From Brachionus manjavacas (lineage: Eukaryota > Rotifera > Eurotatoria > Ploima > Brachionidae), in assembly GCA_019054805.1 (NCBI GenBank), contig JAHQIY010000015.1, positions 1,620,001-1,684,000 of the forward strand: DNA of 64,000 bases, in the 5' to 3' direction. Position 1 is the first letter of the stretch. Each line of letters begins with the position of its first letter. Of the stretch, positions 34,621 through 47,289 are shown in pieces. The position numbers and the translations under genes are program-made. The notes beneath the pieces were generated by a model. That model made no database searches and was not told the origin of the DNA. It was given only the letters and a program-made list of their open reading frames with translations.

Positions 34621-37600
34621 TCTCATCAAGCAATTTCAACATTTTAATTTAACTTGTTTTTGAAATAAATTAATTGGATTCTTTAAAACTTTTGTGATAA
34701 AAATTCAGAATAAAAAAATTAATTTTTTTCTTTAGATATTATTAAAAATAATGGTCGACAAAATATACAAAATCTAGTCGATAAAAATGTTTAATGAAAA
34801 TTTTTCTATGAAAATCGGAGGATAGGAATTTAAAATTCAATTATTTTTTTTCGGGCCAAATAAATAAAAAAATTCACTCTTTTAATTGTAAAAAAAGAAA
34901 CTAAGTTATTAATGGAAAATCAAAAATAAAGAAACAAGATTTTAATTAAACTAAAGCAAAAAATAAAGGAAACAATTTTTATTGAATGTAATTAATTTTT
35001 CGTGTAAATATGACCTAAACTAAACTCAATTTTTAAAGTCTACCTTTTTTTAAAAACCAGACCGGCATCAGTATGGTAGCGATTCAACAATTACGGTAAT
35101 CATTAAAAGTGCCATTCTTCCGATTACCAACAGATTGAAAACTCGGCAGCTTTTTAGACTGGCTTGACCTATGTTTTTCTAAGAACCATTTTAATCTTTT
35201 TAAAGTGTCAAATTGATTATAAATCAATTAATAATAATTGTTTAAGTTTCGATCAAAAAATCTGCAAAATATCAATCTTATTATTTTTAAAAATTAAATT
35301 AGCCATAACTTAAAAACCAAATATTAAATTCAAAAATATCAGTTCAATTCTTTGGGTATTTTCAGCTAGTTTTCATTTTTAGTCCAGGAAATAGCTAATT
35401 TTAGGACAAATATATTTAATTTTTTACTCGTATCTATTTTCTAGATAAACAGGTAATTTAACTAGTCACGAAAACACACTACACAAAATATGCTCATAAT
35501 CTCGATTTAGCCCGGTTACTTGTCAAAATTATACTTATAAAATAGAACAATTTTTATTAACAGCATGGGTCACCTAAGCAAACGTAATTTAAAACAAATA
35601 TAATTGATAAATTATTGAGCTATTTTATTAAGAAAAGCTTATGTGAACTAATTTAATTTATTTAATTAAACAAAATTTCTTTCAAAAAATATTGTAAATT
35701 GCTCTATATTTTTTTAAAATAAATTAAGCATGATAATAGTAATTTTAATGAAAAAATGATTAGTTTGAACACGGGACACCACTTACCTAAATTTAAATAG
35801 TTTTTAATTTCTGTTTTTTTTAGAATAAACTCCATAAAAGCTATCGTATTCAACCGAGTGATCAAATAAAATACCCATCTTTATCTAACATAATGTTTGA
35901 CAAAACAATAAAAAAATTAAATATTAAACCAAGCGAAATGAAAGTTAGTTTCTGGGTTAGCAGATATTAGAGACTTTAAATAAAACTAAAGAAAAAAGTT
36001 ATTTATGAAAATTTACTTTTAATATTTAAATAGCTTTTATTAAAATAAAATTAATTTAGAATTATTGAATGAATTGATTAAAAGATAAACAAATGGTCAC
36101 AAAAAACAAATACAAAAAATATTTTATTTCATTACTTGTTAAAATACTTAAGAATAAATCTCAATAAATTTCAATCTGTCAAACTAGCAGACAAAAAGTT
36201 TATGTAAGGTATCCAATTTCAGTAGGTATTTTTAGGTAATATATGAGAAAGCGTTTTTTAAGTAAAAAAAAAAATTGTAAAAAATATTTGATTGTAAACT
36301 CGCACTTTTATTTGCTTTATTTTTGTTGAATTTTTTTTAAAAATTTTTTGTCAATCAGAAGAATCGAAATAATTATTATTAGAAACCTTTCTTGGCACTA
36401 AATATTCAATACTTGACAAATATAATGAAAAATTTGGTCCAAAATTTAAATTAGCTCTGAAAAATGGTGACACCAACCAACAACTAAAAAAATATGTTAA
36501 AATTGATTTCGTGTTGATCTATTCCATCAAACTCAAGTCGAAATTTCAGCTCAAAGCGTTTTTTAATCGATCTTTTTCTTTTAGGTAATTTAAGATTTTA
36601 AATTAGTTATTTTGAACTAGTAATTCTAGCTTATATTTGTTTAAGCTGATTTTAATTTTAATTTTTGAATGTTTGTAATTTTTCTGGTTAGAAATTCAAA
36701 TATTTAAGTTAATAAAGGAAGGGAAGTTTTTTCAATTTTTTTTCTAATCGAGACATATTTTTAAGGGATCTTTTTAGCAAAAACAAAAATTAAATTTCAA
36801 TTTTTTTTCAGATTCAATTCTACAATTTTTAGTAGCTCAGCTAATAAACTCGATTTGAAAAGAAAATTGTTATTTTTTAACCACTTGAGGTTCTTTTGAC
36901 ACAATTTTATCATAGCACCTCAACTCAGATAACACCGAAAAGATTTTAGTTTAAAAATATGACCGATTTGGTTTTTTCAAATCTAAAAGGTAAAAAAATA
37001 TTCTAAAAGCTCCATTTCCTTTTAATTTGTCTAATGTAGTTTTAAAATCATTTTTCTTTTTCAGCACGAGTTCTATTTTCCTCACACAGTCCACACAGAC
37101 CGGATTAGTATTTTATTTTTATTTCCCAAAAATAAAAAATAAAATAAATTAAATCTAATTAGTATTTAAAAAATGTGTTTTTAAATGAGCTAAAATAGTT
37201 TATATCGAGACGATTCGATACTGGCCAAGATCAACCCGCACAATTTTAAATGATACCTTAAACATTTAAGCTCAGATAAACAAAACCAGTATTTCGTACT
37301 TATAAGGGCTTCAACACAATTTATAGTTTAAAAGGGCTTTTCTTTATTTTGAATTTTGGGCCGCATTTGAATAAAAAGAATTTAGCAAACAAAAAAGTTT
37401 AAAGTGATTATCGAATACGTATTAATAACTTGAAATCTTATAAACATAAATTTTTTATTTAAAAATTATTTATATAAAGAATACAAACGATTGTAGCGGC
37501 TTAGACCATATTTTAATGAAATTTCTCCTAAATGAATTCTTTTCATATTAAGCTTGTCAAGTTGAGCCAATATTTTGTTGACTCTTAACACTTTATTTTA

Positions 37601-37939
37601 AAAGGTTTATGAATATTCAAAGCAATCAGTGTAAATACGTAGCCTTGTGAGTTTAATAGTCTTTTAATCGAATGACTTTTTTCTTTAGAAAATCAGCAAA
37701 CGAACACTAATTTTAAAGTTTTATTTTTCTCAAGATTTAAATAATCAAGAAATAAATTTTCCAGTCTATTTTAGCTTTTTTATTTTCTAGCAATTTTTAG
37801 ATTTTACCAAAGAAAAATAATTTTTTTAAAAGTTTATCATGTAATTTAACTTAAATAAAATTAGATTCCTTTTTATTTCATTCGAATTAATTATCTTTTT
37901 TTTCAATTTTTAGATTTTAAAGATGAATCAATAAAAATA
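34621..37939. other. Long AT-rich region between VWA/Cache and semaphorin genes
   Basis: No firm gene. Two acceptor-preceded open stretches exist on the plus strand: about 35826-35990 and 36374-36596 (the second reads GTKYSILDKYNEKFGPKFKL). Neither matches a family I know. They might be 5' exons or old repeats. Confidence 0.35.
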
Positions 37940-38113
37940 ATGATTTTTAATGTATATTTAACTGTGTATATTTTTATTTTGTATTTTCCTATACGTATAA
38001 TCGGATTTCATCATAAACTCAACGTCATTATATCAATAAATTTATTAAACAAAAATTATACAAGTATTGAAGCTTATTGTTTTTTTTCTAAATTAATTAT
38101 CAATTTTAAAAGG
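37940..38113 (+). CDS. Candidate first exon of the semaphorin (signal peptide)
   Basis: An ATG after a TTTTTAG acceptor-like tract opens MIFNVYLTVYIFILYFPIRI, a plausible signal peptide. The next sema exon needs a phase-2 donor. AAAAG|GTCCAT at 38113/38114 or AGTCA|GTGCAA at about 38157 would serve, but both are weak. The true start may lie elsewhere. Confidence 0.35.
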
Positions 38114-38511
38114 TCCATTAAATGGATAAACAAGAATGATAAATTTGCAGTTAGTCAGTGCAAACAATTCTGTATTTTACTTTTAAATTTTCAGATTTTT
38201 TTTAATTGAAATTATGGGTATGCTTATCTGAATAAATGCAAAAATTTCTTTTCAACAATAATTTTTTTATTTTCTTCTCTTAAATTTTAAAATTTTCTAA
38301 TGAAACTATTTAATTATAGTTAAATTATTTCCTTTAAAAAATTTTAAAATTTAAAATTTAACTTTTAATCTTTTATAGATTTTTTTGTATATTAAAAATT
38401 GCCAGTCGAAGTAAATTTGTGATCTAAACATTTTTTTTTTCCTCGACTAACTGCATATGTGTCATCCTTGCAAATTTGAATTTTAATAATTGATAATAAA
38501 CTCAATTTCAG

Positions 38512-41500
38512 ATTTTTAAATTTTATTAAAGATAATGTATTGTCAACTATTCCCAGCCGGTCTGAATCTTCGGAAAAATTTCGCCTACTCGAGATGGGAG
38601 ATTTTTCTGATTTTTTGATCCTTGGAGCCAGGTTTTTAAGCGAAATAAATTAAATTTTAAAATAATTAGGCCTCTTTACGTTTAGAAACAAAGTAATTAA
38701 CTTAAGCCTAAAAGACTCTCAAATTCAAGTAAGCTAAATTAAATTTGAATTTATTAAATATTAATTTAGGTTTAAAAGCTCAGCAAAACTGATTTTTTAA
38801 ATCACAATGAATTTGAACTTGGGGCAAAAAATTGCACTAATAGAGTAATAAAAAAATGCTAATTTAAATTTAATTCTAACAATTTGTTTTTATAGCAGTG
38901 CGAAAACTATGTTATGATGCTGATTCCAATAAAAAATGATGAAAAATTTAACAAATTTGTCTGTGGAAGCTACTACGGTTTTTTTCAATGTATCAAAGCA
39001 TTTCAAAATATGGTATATTTTTTTAAGAATATTTAATAATTTTAATGTAAAACATTTATTGAATAAAATGCAAACTTTTTAACTTGTTGGTTCTATGTAG
39101 TTTGGTAGAAAAATGAAGTTCTTTCCAATTCAATTGCTTCAAGTTTGCTAGTAAATTAATTTTTTTAAAAGTAAAGATAAATTAGTTCAGCGAAAAATAA
39201 TTCATGGTAAAATTTTTGCTGTACTTTATAACTTTTTTCTCCAAAAACTCCTCCATACATAGACAATGAGAAAAAAACCTAGTGGTTGCTACAGGTTCTT
39301 TTTATCCAAAATAAATTTTTCATTTAGGTTGTTTTCCGGTTATTTAAAGTTTATTTTGAATTAAAAATAAATTAGTATCTTTGGTTCTTTTAAGTTTTTT
39401 TTGCACCTTTCCGGATCCTTTAAAGTCATCATTAAAAGAATCTAAAAGAACCTAGCATAGTATTATATTAAAGAACCATGAAGTTTTATTCTTTTTTTAA
39501 AAAGCCCTTTCTTTTTTAAAGTTTATTGTTTATGTCTCCAATTTTTGAATTTTAAAGTCCATTTAAAGCAATCTAATCAAATGCAGAAAATTGCAGAGTT
39601 TTTGCAGACATCTGTAGATTTCAAAAAAAAATTAATAAAATTTAGCTTAATTGAAACGATAAAATCGAAAGGAACTTCAAGTCGTAAGATTTGGTATAAA
39701 AGGATTTTAATTATTCATGAATGTTTTTTGCACCTTTTTATATTCAAAAAATTTTTTTTAAATTATTCAAGAAAATTTCTAAGATTTTCTTTAAATGTCA
39801 TCTTTTTTTCAAATAGATACTTTTTAGAATTTTTTTAATGAATGGCCAAAAAATTTTTAGTATCCAAAAAATAAATAAAGAAACATGAAATTCATTATAT
39901 GATTGAGTCATTTTTGAAGATTAAACTTTTTCTCCTTATTTCTTTCGAAAAGACCAAAGTTTTTGCACGAAATTTGGAAAAAATCTTATATTTTAGGAAT
40001 GATTAAAATTTTTAATATTTATTTTTTCGTGCTTTTTTATGAATACAGAGAAAAATACGGAGAAAAAAAAATTCTCTGTATTTTTCATTCTTATTTAATT
40101 TTATCTTAATTTATCTCACAGTAGTTATTTAATTTACTCTACATACCTCTTAACTAATCTCTCTTCACTGCAGTGAGACAGATGGTAATGGAATTCCAAA
40201 TTTAAATCTAAATTTAAATTTCGTGATGATGAAAATACTAATTTTAAAAATAAGTAACTAGAATAATTTAATTTTTTTTTTATCTTTAAAAGAAAAATAT
40301 TTGAAATTGAAAAATAAAAAATTTAGCAATAATTTAAATAATTTTTATTCAGCTTCAAATAAAGTATTAATTTTAAGCATAATGGAATTATTGAGTATTT
40401 TTCTGACAAAGCAGAGATTCTTGCACCCAAAGGCTTAGACTACAAAAGTAATAATGTATTTTATTTATCTACAACCCAAGACACTAAAGATCATGTCCTC
40501 TATACGGCTTCATCTTGGTCTGAGAACAGTCAGTTTTTGTCCGCATATACCAGTCGAAATAATTATCAACAAACTTCTCTTTTTAAAAAGATTGGAGGTA
40601 AAATTGTCAATGCAAAAAATTCAAATGAAATTTATTTTTTTGCAAAGCAACGAGAGATTTTGTGAGATTTTTGGGAAACGATGGTAAATTATTCCTGTTT
40701 CAAAATGAAAAATCATTTGAAATCGATGAAGGAGAAAGAGACAGAGATATTTTGGTAATTAATTACTGTCTGTTGTTCACTAATAAATTTTTTAAATCGA
40801 TTTTTTAGATATCAACTTCTCTAGTCACTCAATTTTGTAAAAATGATGAAAATATTCTGAATAAAAGAACAAACGTACTCTATTCAGATCTTACCGCAAA
40901 AATATATTGTTTTAATAAAGCTTTCAAGTCAAACTCAGCAAATTTCAAAATTTTTAAATTTGATTCTCTAGGTAATATTTTCAAAGATAAAAAATTAATA
41001 ATCCTATTTATTTTTCAGAATATGTATCCGATTTGATTAGTATCGAAACTAAAAAAAATTCAACTAAAAAATTATTTTATGGTGTTTTTAACACTCCAAA
41101 GTATGAAGCAAAAAATTCATTATTAAATTTTATTTTTTTCTATTATAAATCAGAAATCAGATAACCGGAACGGCAATTTGTATTTTCGACTTGAGTGATT
41201 TTACAACTGTTTTTCGTAATGATAACTTTAAGCAATCAAGCTATGATTGTAATTTTGTATATTTTAAATTAAATATATTTTTAAAAAATTGTATTTTTTT
41301 ATAGCTAAAATTTCAAATCAAAATAAATTCTCTCCTCAGTCATGTCCAAATCTTACCTTAGCAGATCAACTCAATTACAACCGATTGACATCAAGATTAG
41401 GCTATATGAAAAAAGCTATCTTACCAGTTCAAAAGCGAAAGGCATCTTTTATGTCAACTGATGCATTTAGGCTTTCTTCCTTGACAGTATTAGACAGAGA

Positions 41501-44500
41501 TTCAACTTTGTTGCCTTCAATAAAAAATTTTGATCACTTTAGGTTTACCAATGTTATTTTAGCTGGAACAGGTAACACAAAAAATATCAATCATAATTAT
41601 TTTTAATGTTTTTTTTCTAGAAAATGGTAAATTAATGAGAATGGTCCATTTTTTTGACCAAGGTTTTTTTCAAAATCAACGCACTGAAGAGGAAAAATTC
41701 ATTGTCATAGAAGATATTCAATTATTCAATAACAAATCAGTAAATGAAATTCGAATTTTAAAGTTAGTGTAAAATTATTTTATCAATACGCTTTTATGAT
41801 GTAGGAAAAAAATTTAATCAAAAAAACAGCATACTAAGATAAACTGTTAAATTTTTCTTTTCATAGTAGTTAAATATTTGTTCTATAAATTCAACAATTA
41901 AAAATCGAAAATAATCTTTGGCAAATTTTTCAAAATATTTATGATTTGTTTTTTTTTCCAATATTTTATTTGGAAATAAATGATTCAATTGAATTTGAAA
42001 ATCAATTTGATTTTAATTCAGAAATCTTTTACAAAATCTGTTTAATACAAAACAAAAGGACGGTTTGCACGTATTTTCACATCCAGATATTGACCTTTTT
42101 TAAATGTCCTAATAAAAAAGAGTTCTTGTGTGTTAAAAATATAAATTTATTTTTTTTCCAAATTGTCTCATTCCAGAGATATACGCACTCAAAGTTGGGA
42201 TACTTAAAAAATACATTTTTTTTGAGCAAGAAAATCTCAAGAACAGAACACTCGACAAAATGCATCAAATACAATTATGAAAGAGCATAAAGTCTAGTTT
42301 ATAGTGCACTATCAAAATTTAATAAAATTTTTGTTATGAGTGAGATATTTTAATTCAAAGTTTTTGTTAGTTTTTGTACTTTGACGTATTTTTCTGGAAT
42401 GAGACAATTTGGAAAAAAAATAAATTTATATTTTTAACACACAAGAATTCTATTTTATTAGGACGTGTAAAAAAGGTCAATATCTGGATGTGAAAATACG
42501 TGCAAACCGTCCTTTAATACTTTACAAAATTTACGTAATTTTCTAAAATTACGTAAAATTACATTTTTAAAATTCCAAAAATTATGGTTATAGAAAAAAA
42601 TGGAGGTAAGTCGTATCATTGAATTATATTGGGTTGTGTATAAATGAATATTTTTTAATTTTGAGTTTTTGTTAATTGTTTAAAATTTACTTTTTTTTTA
42701 CTAAAAACTACGTAAAAACACAAAATCATAGCAGTTCTATTTATATCATTTTGTTCTGTTTATTCATTATTTTCGGTTTTTGATTTAAAACTTCTGTTTG
42801 TGAAAAATTAAATATTTGGTTGAGTCGCTTTTAATTCAAATTAAAAGACACAAATTTTCATTTTTTTATATTAATTATATCATTTATATATTTATATTTA
42901 TTTTTTATATTATATATAGAAATTTTTATATCAAATAAAAAAGAATAAACTGAAGAAATTAGATAAAACGAGATTTTCAATAAAATTTAATCATTTAAAA
43001 AAAAAAGATTAAAAACACACAAGATTCAGTTTATTGTCGGATTGTATTCAGATCGTCAATACATAGTTAAAAATAGTCTAAAGATTAGAAGCAGAAATAA
43101 TTAATAAAAGCTAATACATTCAACAAGGAAATAATTATATACTCACTTGGTCTAAAAAAAAGATTCTTTTAGATACTATAACAGAAAGAATCGTTTTTAA
43201 TAGTGGACTTTGGCAGTTGATTCAACTTAGTATAATATACCAAATTACATTGACAGAACTAATTTTTGACTTCTAAAAAAAAAGTTAAAGATTTTTAATC
43301 ATTTTGTTTTGATCTTGAAATCAATTTCCTTCTGGAAAAGTAAAGAACGAATTTTTTAAAATAAATAGAAAATAAATGGTTCATGATTTTCCTCACCGCT
43401 AATCTAAATAAAAACACCGCTATTTTGATAAAAAAAAACCCTAAATTAAAGCTAAGACTAATTTATTAAAAAGGCCCTAACCTTCTGCTTACATTATTCC
43501 CTAAACCAGGGCTCTTTGCCGTACCCCGAATGGCTGCATCCACTTCTAATTTAAATGAGATTTTAATCAAAATAGCGGTACCAAAAAATTATTTGCCATA
43601 GAAAAATAATAATAGTAATTTACGGTAGGAAAGCTGAGGACCGAGACTAGATGTAGTTTCGCTATGGTTGTTATCTTTCTGCAAAAAAAAGAAGTGATTT
43701 AGTCTTTATTAAATGATAATTATTTTTTATTAAGTTTAATCTAATTTAAATTTAATGAGCGATAATTTTAATTCTTGGAAAAAAAAATTATATTTTTGAT
43801 TTTAGACTTTTGAAAAAACTCTAATGTTGCGAAGCTAGTCGAGTTATTTAAATTTTTTTTATGTAGTTAAATGAATTAAAAAAAAACAAAAAGATTTTTT
43901 TTTGATATTAAATTTTATTGATAAAAACACAAATTTAAAATTAAAAATTAGATTTAATAAACTTCAAATGTTTCAAAAGAATTTTTATTTTAGAAAAAAG
44001 ATTCTTCACGAGTTTTGGAAAATTTGAATTTACAAAATAAATTTTAAATTGAAATCAAAATTGTGTAATTCTTCAAAATTTTTGTGAAATTTAACATATC
44101 GTCTTTTTTTAACTTTACTTAAAAATACAAAATTTTACTTGATTAATTACGAAATAAATAAAAGTTTTTTTCGTTATTATTATTTGAACGAATTCTGAAA
44201 ATGAAAAAATTCAGTTAAAAAACTTTAACATGCTTTTTTGGTTTTCTGATATTTTTTTAAATTTTCAATAATTTAATTGAAAATTTATTGAAGTTCTAAT
44301 ATTTAATAAAAAATAAATTCGACAAAAAAATTAATTAGGGATTGTTTTAATTTAATAGAAAAAATGTAAAAACATTGAGCAAAGATGTCTTATCCAAAAA
44401 TAATGAACCCCTTACCTAAGAAAATATTTTATTTTAAAATTTAAAATTTTCAAAAAATTTAAAATTTCATTTTTAGAAGTAAATCTGAGCTAAAAATTGT

Positions 44501-45371
44501 TGCTGTAGCAGATAACGAAGTTAAAATACTTGCTAGCGATTTTTGTCTATTGCACACATCATGTGAAGAGTGCATCAATGCAAATCGATTGCGACATCCC
44601 ATTTTAAATGATGAATGTATATGGATTGAAAAATGTGTATCAAGGTCAAAAACAGATATTCATAGTCAAGCTGGAAAATGTGACCAAGAAATTGATTCAA
44701 CAGATGCATCAGTTTATTTCATTAGAATTCAAAATACCTCTAATCCTCAAATAGAAAAAATAGATCTAAATAAAACTACAACAAAGATAGCAAATACTGA
44801 AATAAAAAATTTTCCTTTTCAAGCAGTCATTATTATTGCCTCGGCGCTAATAGGCCTAACTCTGCTAACTTTTGGCTTCATAGTTCTGAAAATCTTAAGA
44901 GGTAAATCATTAGAAATACTTTTTAAAGGTAACAAAAAAAGATCACTTCAGGATGCATCAAATGTTAAAAATAAGCAGAGTGATTATTTTGAAAATATTT
45001 ATTCGATTGTTGGCACAAACAATAGGGTTCAGAATTTATACCAAAATAGCAGGACAGTTGCGCACTCAACCTCGAGTTTAAATAGCTCGCAAAATCACGA
45101 GCAATTTAAGACTTTTCAGCTAGATAAAAATCCCTCGGATTCGATCTTGAATCTTTGCTCAATATCAATTTCGGATTCATTTTCAAATTTACAACAAACA
45201 ACCATTGGTACACCCAGATTTGCTGAAAATCAGATTAAATCAATTATTAAAACACACGAATCTTCTATCTATGCCGAAAGACCGAACATTATAATCGAGA
45301 CAGAAAATGATGAAAATTATTTCGAAAACAGTTTAATAAATCAAAACAGGACCCATCGTAATTTTAAATAA
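38512..45371 (+). CDS. Transmembrane semaphorin
   Basis: Guidance-type ligand or receptor with a sema beta-propeller, PSI domain, one membrane span and a cytoplasmic tail; at least 771 aa. Exons: 38512-38631, 38686-38728, 38779-38844, 38896-39012, 40378-40597, 40648-40754, 40809-40971, 41019-41100, 41154-41248, 41305-41571, 41621-41762, 44477-45371; phases agree throughout. Sema landmarks: FRLLEMGDFSDFLILGARNK (family LLxxGxxxLLVGARN), QCENYVMMLIP, FVCGSYYGFFQC, VRFLGNDGKLFLFQNE, VTQFCKNDE, STKKLFYGVFNTPKNQITGT then AICIFDLSDFTTVFRND, and SPQSCPN. PSI cysteines: FCLLHTSCEECINANRLRHP..CIWIEKC. Membrane span VIIIASALIGLTLLTFGFIV. The 160-residue tail is Ser/Asn-rich. No Ig or thrombospondin repeats, as in class 1/6 semaphorins. 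The propeller is divergent; plexin binding is inferred. Confidence 0.88.
42049..42512. mobile_element. Palindromic MITE with 8-bp target duplication
   Basis: Arms of about 130 bp: 42058-42185, starting GGACGGTTTGCACGTATTTT, and its inverted partner 42385-42512. The exact 8-mer TTTAATAC occurs at 42041-42048 and 42513-42520, consistent with a target-site duplication. It lies in the 2.7-kb last intron of the semaphorin gene. A 114-codon frame across it is a by-product of the repeat, not a gene. Confidence 0.75.
43416..43579. repeat. Short inverted-repeat unit with shared core
   Basis: ACCGCTATTTTGAT (43416-43429) pairs exactly with ATCAAAATAGCGGT (43566-43579). Between them, TCCCTAAACCAGGGCTC (43498 on) is the complement of GAGCCCTGGTTTAGGGA at about 57957-57973, so a piece is shared with the 57.9-kb repeat. 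Confidence 0.55.
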
Positions 45372-47289
45372 TAAAGGTATTATGTTGGATGGCAAATTTA
45401 CTTCAAAACAATAAACCAAAATAATTTCTAATTTGATTTGGTCGTAAATAAAAAACTTTCGTTTCAATTGTAAATAACTAAAAATATGCTTTTTTATTTT
45501 TTATCTTTTAAATAATAAAATATTAATCATTGTTTAATTAATCATTGTTTATTCACTTGAATGATCTTCCGGTATCAAATGCAAACAATTCACCAAAAAG
45601 CATTGGAAAAGGAAATTTTTTAAACAAGATTATAAGTTTTTCTTCCTTTTTAAAGGTACATGCGAGATTAAATTTTTTGACAATAGGATAATTACAAGAG
45701 TCTATTAATTTAGTGAACAAACCCACTTGGTGGTCTGAAAAATGAGAGAGATAAAAAATTGATAAAAAATTCAAATTCCAATTTTTTTAAAAAAAATTTA
45801 CTATAATTGACTTAAATTTAAAAAGATTTTATGTAAATTTCTAAAAGAGAGAATAAAGCTAATCGCTTGAGACTTGTTTTCTAATCTTATAGATCTTTTG
45901 TTACCTCATTCTATTTTAATTTTACTTAACCACGGTAGGCCGTTTTCCAAACTCTTACTTATTTAGATTATATAAAGAAGAAATCAGAATAAAGAACTTT
46001 ATTTTCAATTCATTACAAACTTAATAATTTAGGTTTTTTAAATTTTTTATTTATTTACATGCTCATGGTCAGAGTGTGTTTCACATTTGAACAATGTGCA
46101 TGCGAAAAAATAAAAAAAAAACATAATTATTTTCAAGAAATTGATAAAATTCTGTATCAGACTGTAAGTTTTCAAAATTTTATCTTTCTTGGATCATATT
46201 TTTTTTCCAATTGAATATTTGGTCAAAAATTATTTGGTACCCGTTAATTTTTTTTTTTTAATTTCATAGGATTCATAAGATCCAAAAATCTTTAGCCTCT
46301 TTTTAGAAATTACACTTGTGAATGTATCAGAGTATAAAATTTCTTCAAATAAGATATATCAAAATGAAACAAAATTTGATGATATATCTAATAACTAATT
46401 TTCTATGAATTGATGCATCATTGATGTTCAAAGAAATATTCATAGAAATAACAATAAATAGAAAATATTTAAAAATTAAATATATAGTATTTGATTTAAT
46501 TAAATTAATTTTAATTTGATTTTTAGAAACAATTTAATTTTTTTTTACAAAACTAATAGCTTAGAGAATTAATTGATAAAACTGAAAAAGTGACTCATGA
46601 TTTTTTTTTAATTACAATTTTCATATTTTTAAAATTTTTAAAAAAATTTTAAAAATATTTGGAAAATTTAATTTTTTAAGTGATTGCTCGCAATAACCAA
46701 ATAAATAGAATTGATTTAAAATTTAAAATACACTTCCTCTAGGAAATAACTGAAATTAATTTTGCTTTGATTTATTAGAAATAATTAGAAAAATTAATTT
46801 TTGTAAAAAAAAATTCGAAAAAAATTATTTAAAAATTTTAAAAAGACATTTTCAAACCAATGTTGATTTGGGTCCATTGTAAGCCTGTTAGTAGTCATTT
46901 TTAAAATACGATTTGATCAAAGTTCTATTCAAAAAATTCAATGTAGCTTTTTGGCAGTTCTTTTTTATTTGTGTCGCAAAAAATTTTACTTTTAATCTTT
47001 ATTCAATTTTAACCAAGTGCAGATCTCTTCAACTAATTGATTGAATCAATGAATAAAAAAAAACTCTTGATCCAAAAATAAAACTTTAATTTAATTAAAC
47101 AATCTTAAAAATTTTAATTCTTCCGAGAAAAAAACGAAAAAAAAACTAAAATAAAAAAAAATGAATAGACACAACATCTTTAAAGATTCGGCATGAAAAA
47201 AAAATAAAAAATTTACATTATTTATTTTATTATAAAACTTATCTCATTCTTTAAACTAATGTACACGATTTGGTCACATCAAGTTACAT
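45372..47289. other. Convergent intergenic region, semaphorin and RAD54L2 3' ends
   Basis: Holds the 3' untranslated regions of the two converging genes (AATAAA near 45408). TTAATCATTGTTTA occurs twice in tandem at about 45527-45554. Nothing else recognised. Confidence 0.45.

Noticed and set aside
39230-39490. Possible inverted repeat with GGTTCTTTT/AAAAGAACC words
   Set aside because: Only short words match and their order and spacing differ, so chance in AT-rich DNA is likely.
39545-39838. 97-codon frame with a segment resembling the start of a histone H1 domain (SLIETIKSKGTSSRKIWYKR)
   Set aside because: Resemblance is short, the rest is Phe/Lys-rich translation of AT-rich DNA, and it lies inside a semaphorin intron whose flanking exons join in phase without it.
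41946-42290. A 114-codon frame and its 65-codon reverse-strand counterpart
   Set aside because: They run through one arm of the palindromic element in a semaphorin intron, and phase continuity of the real exons skips this region.
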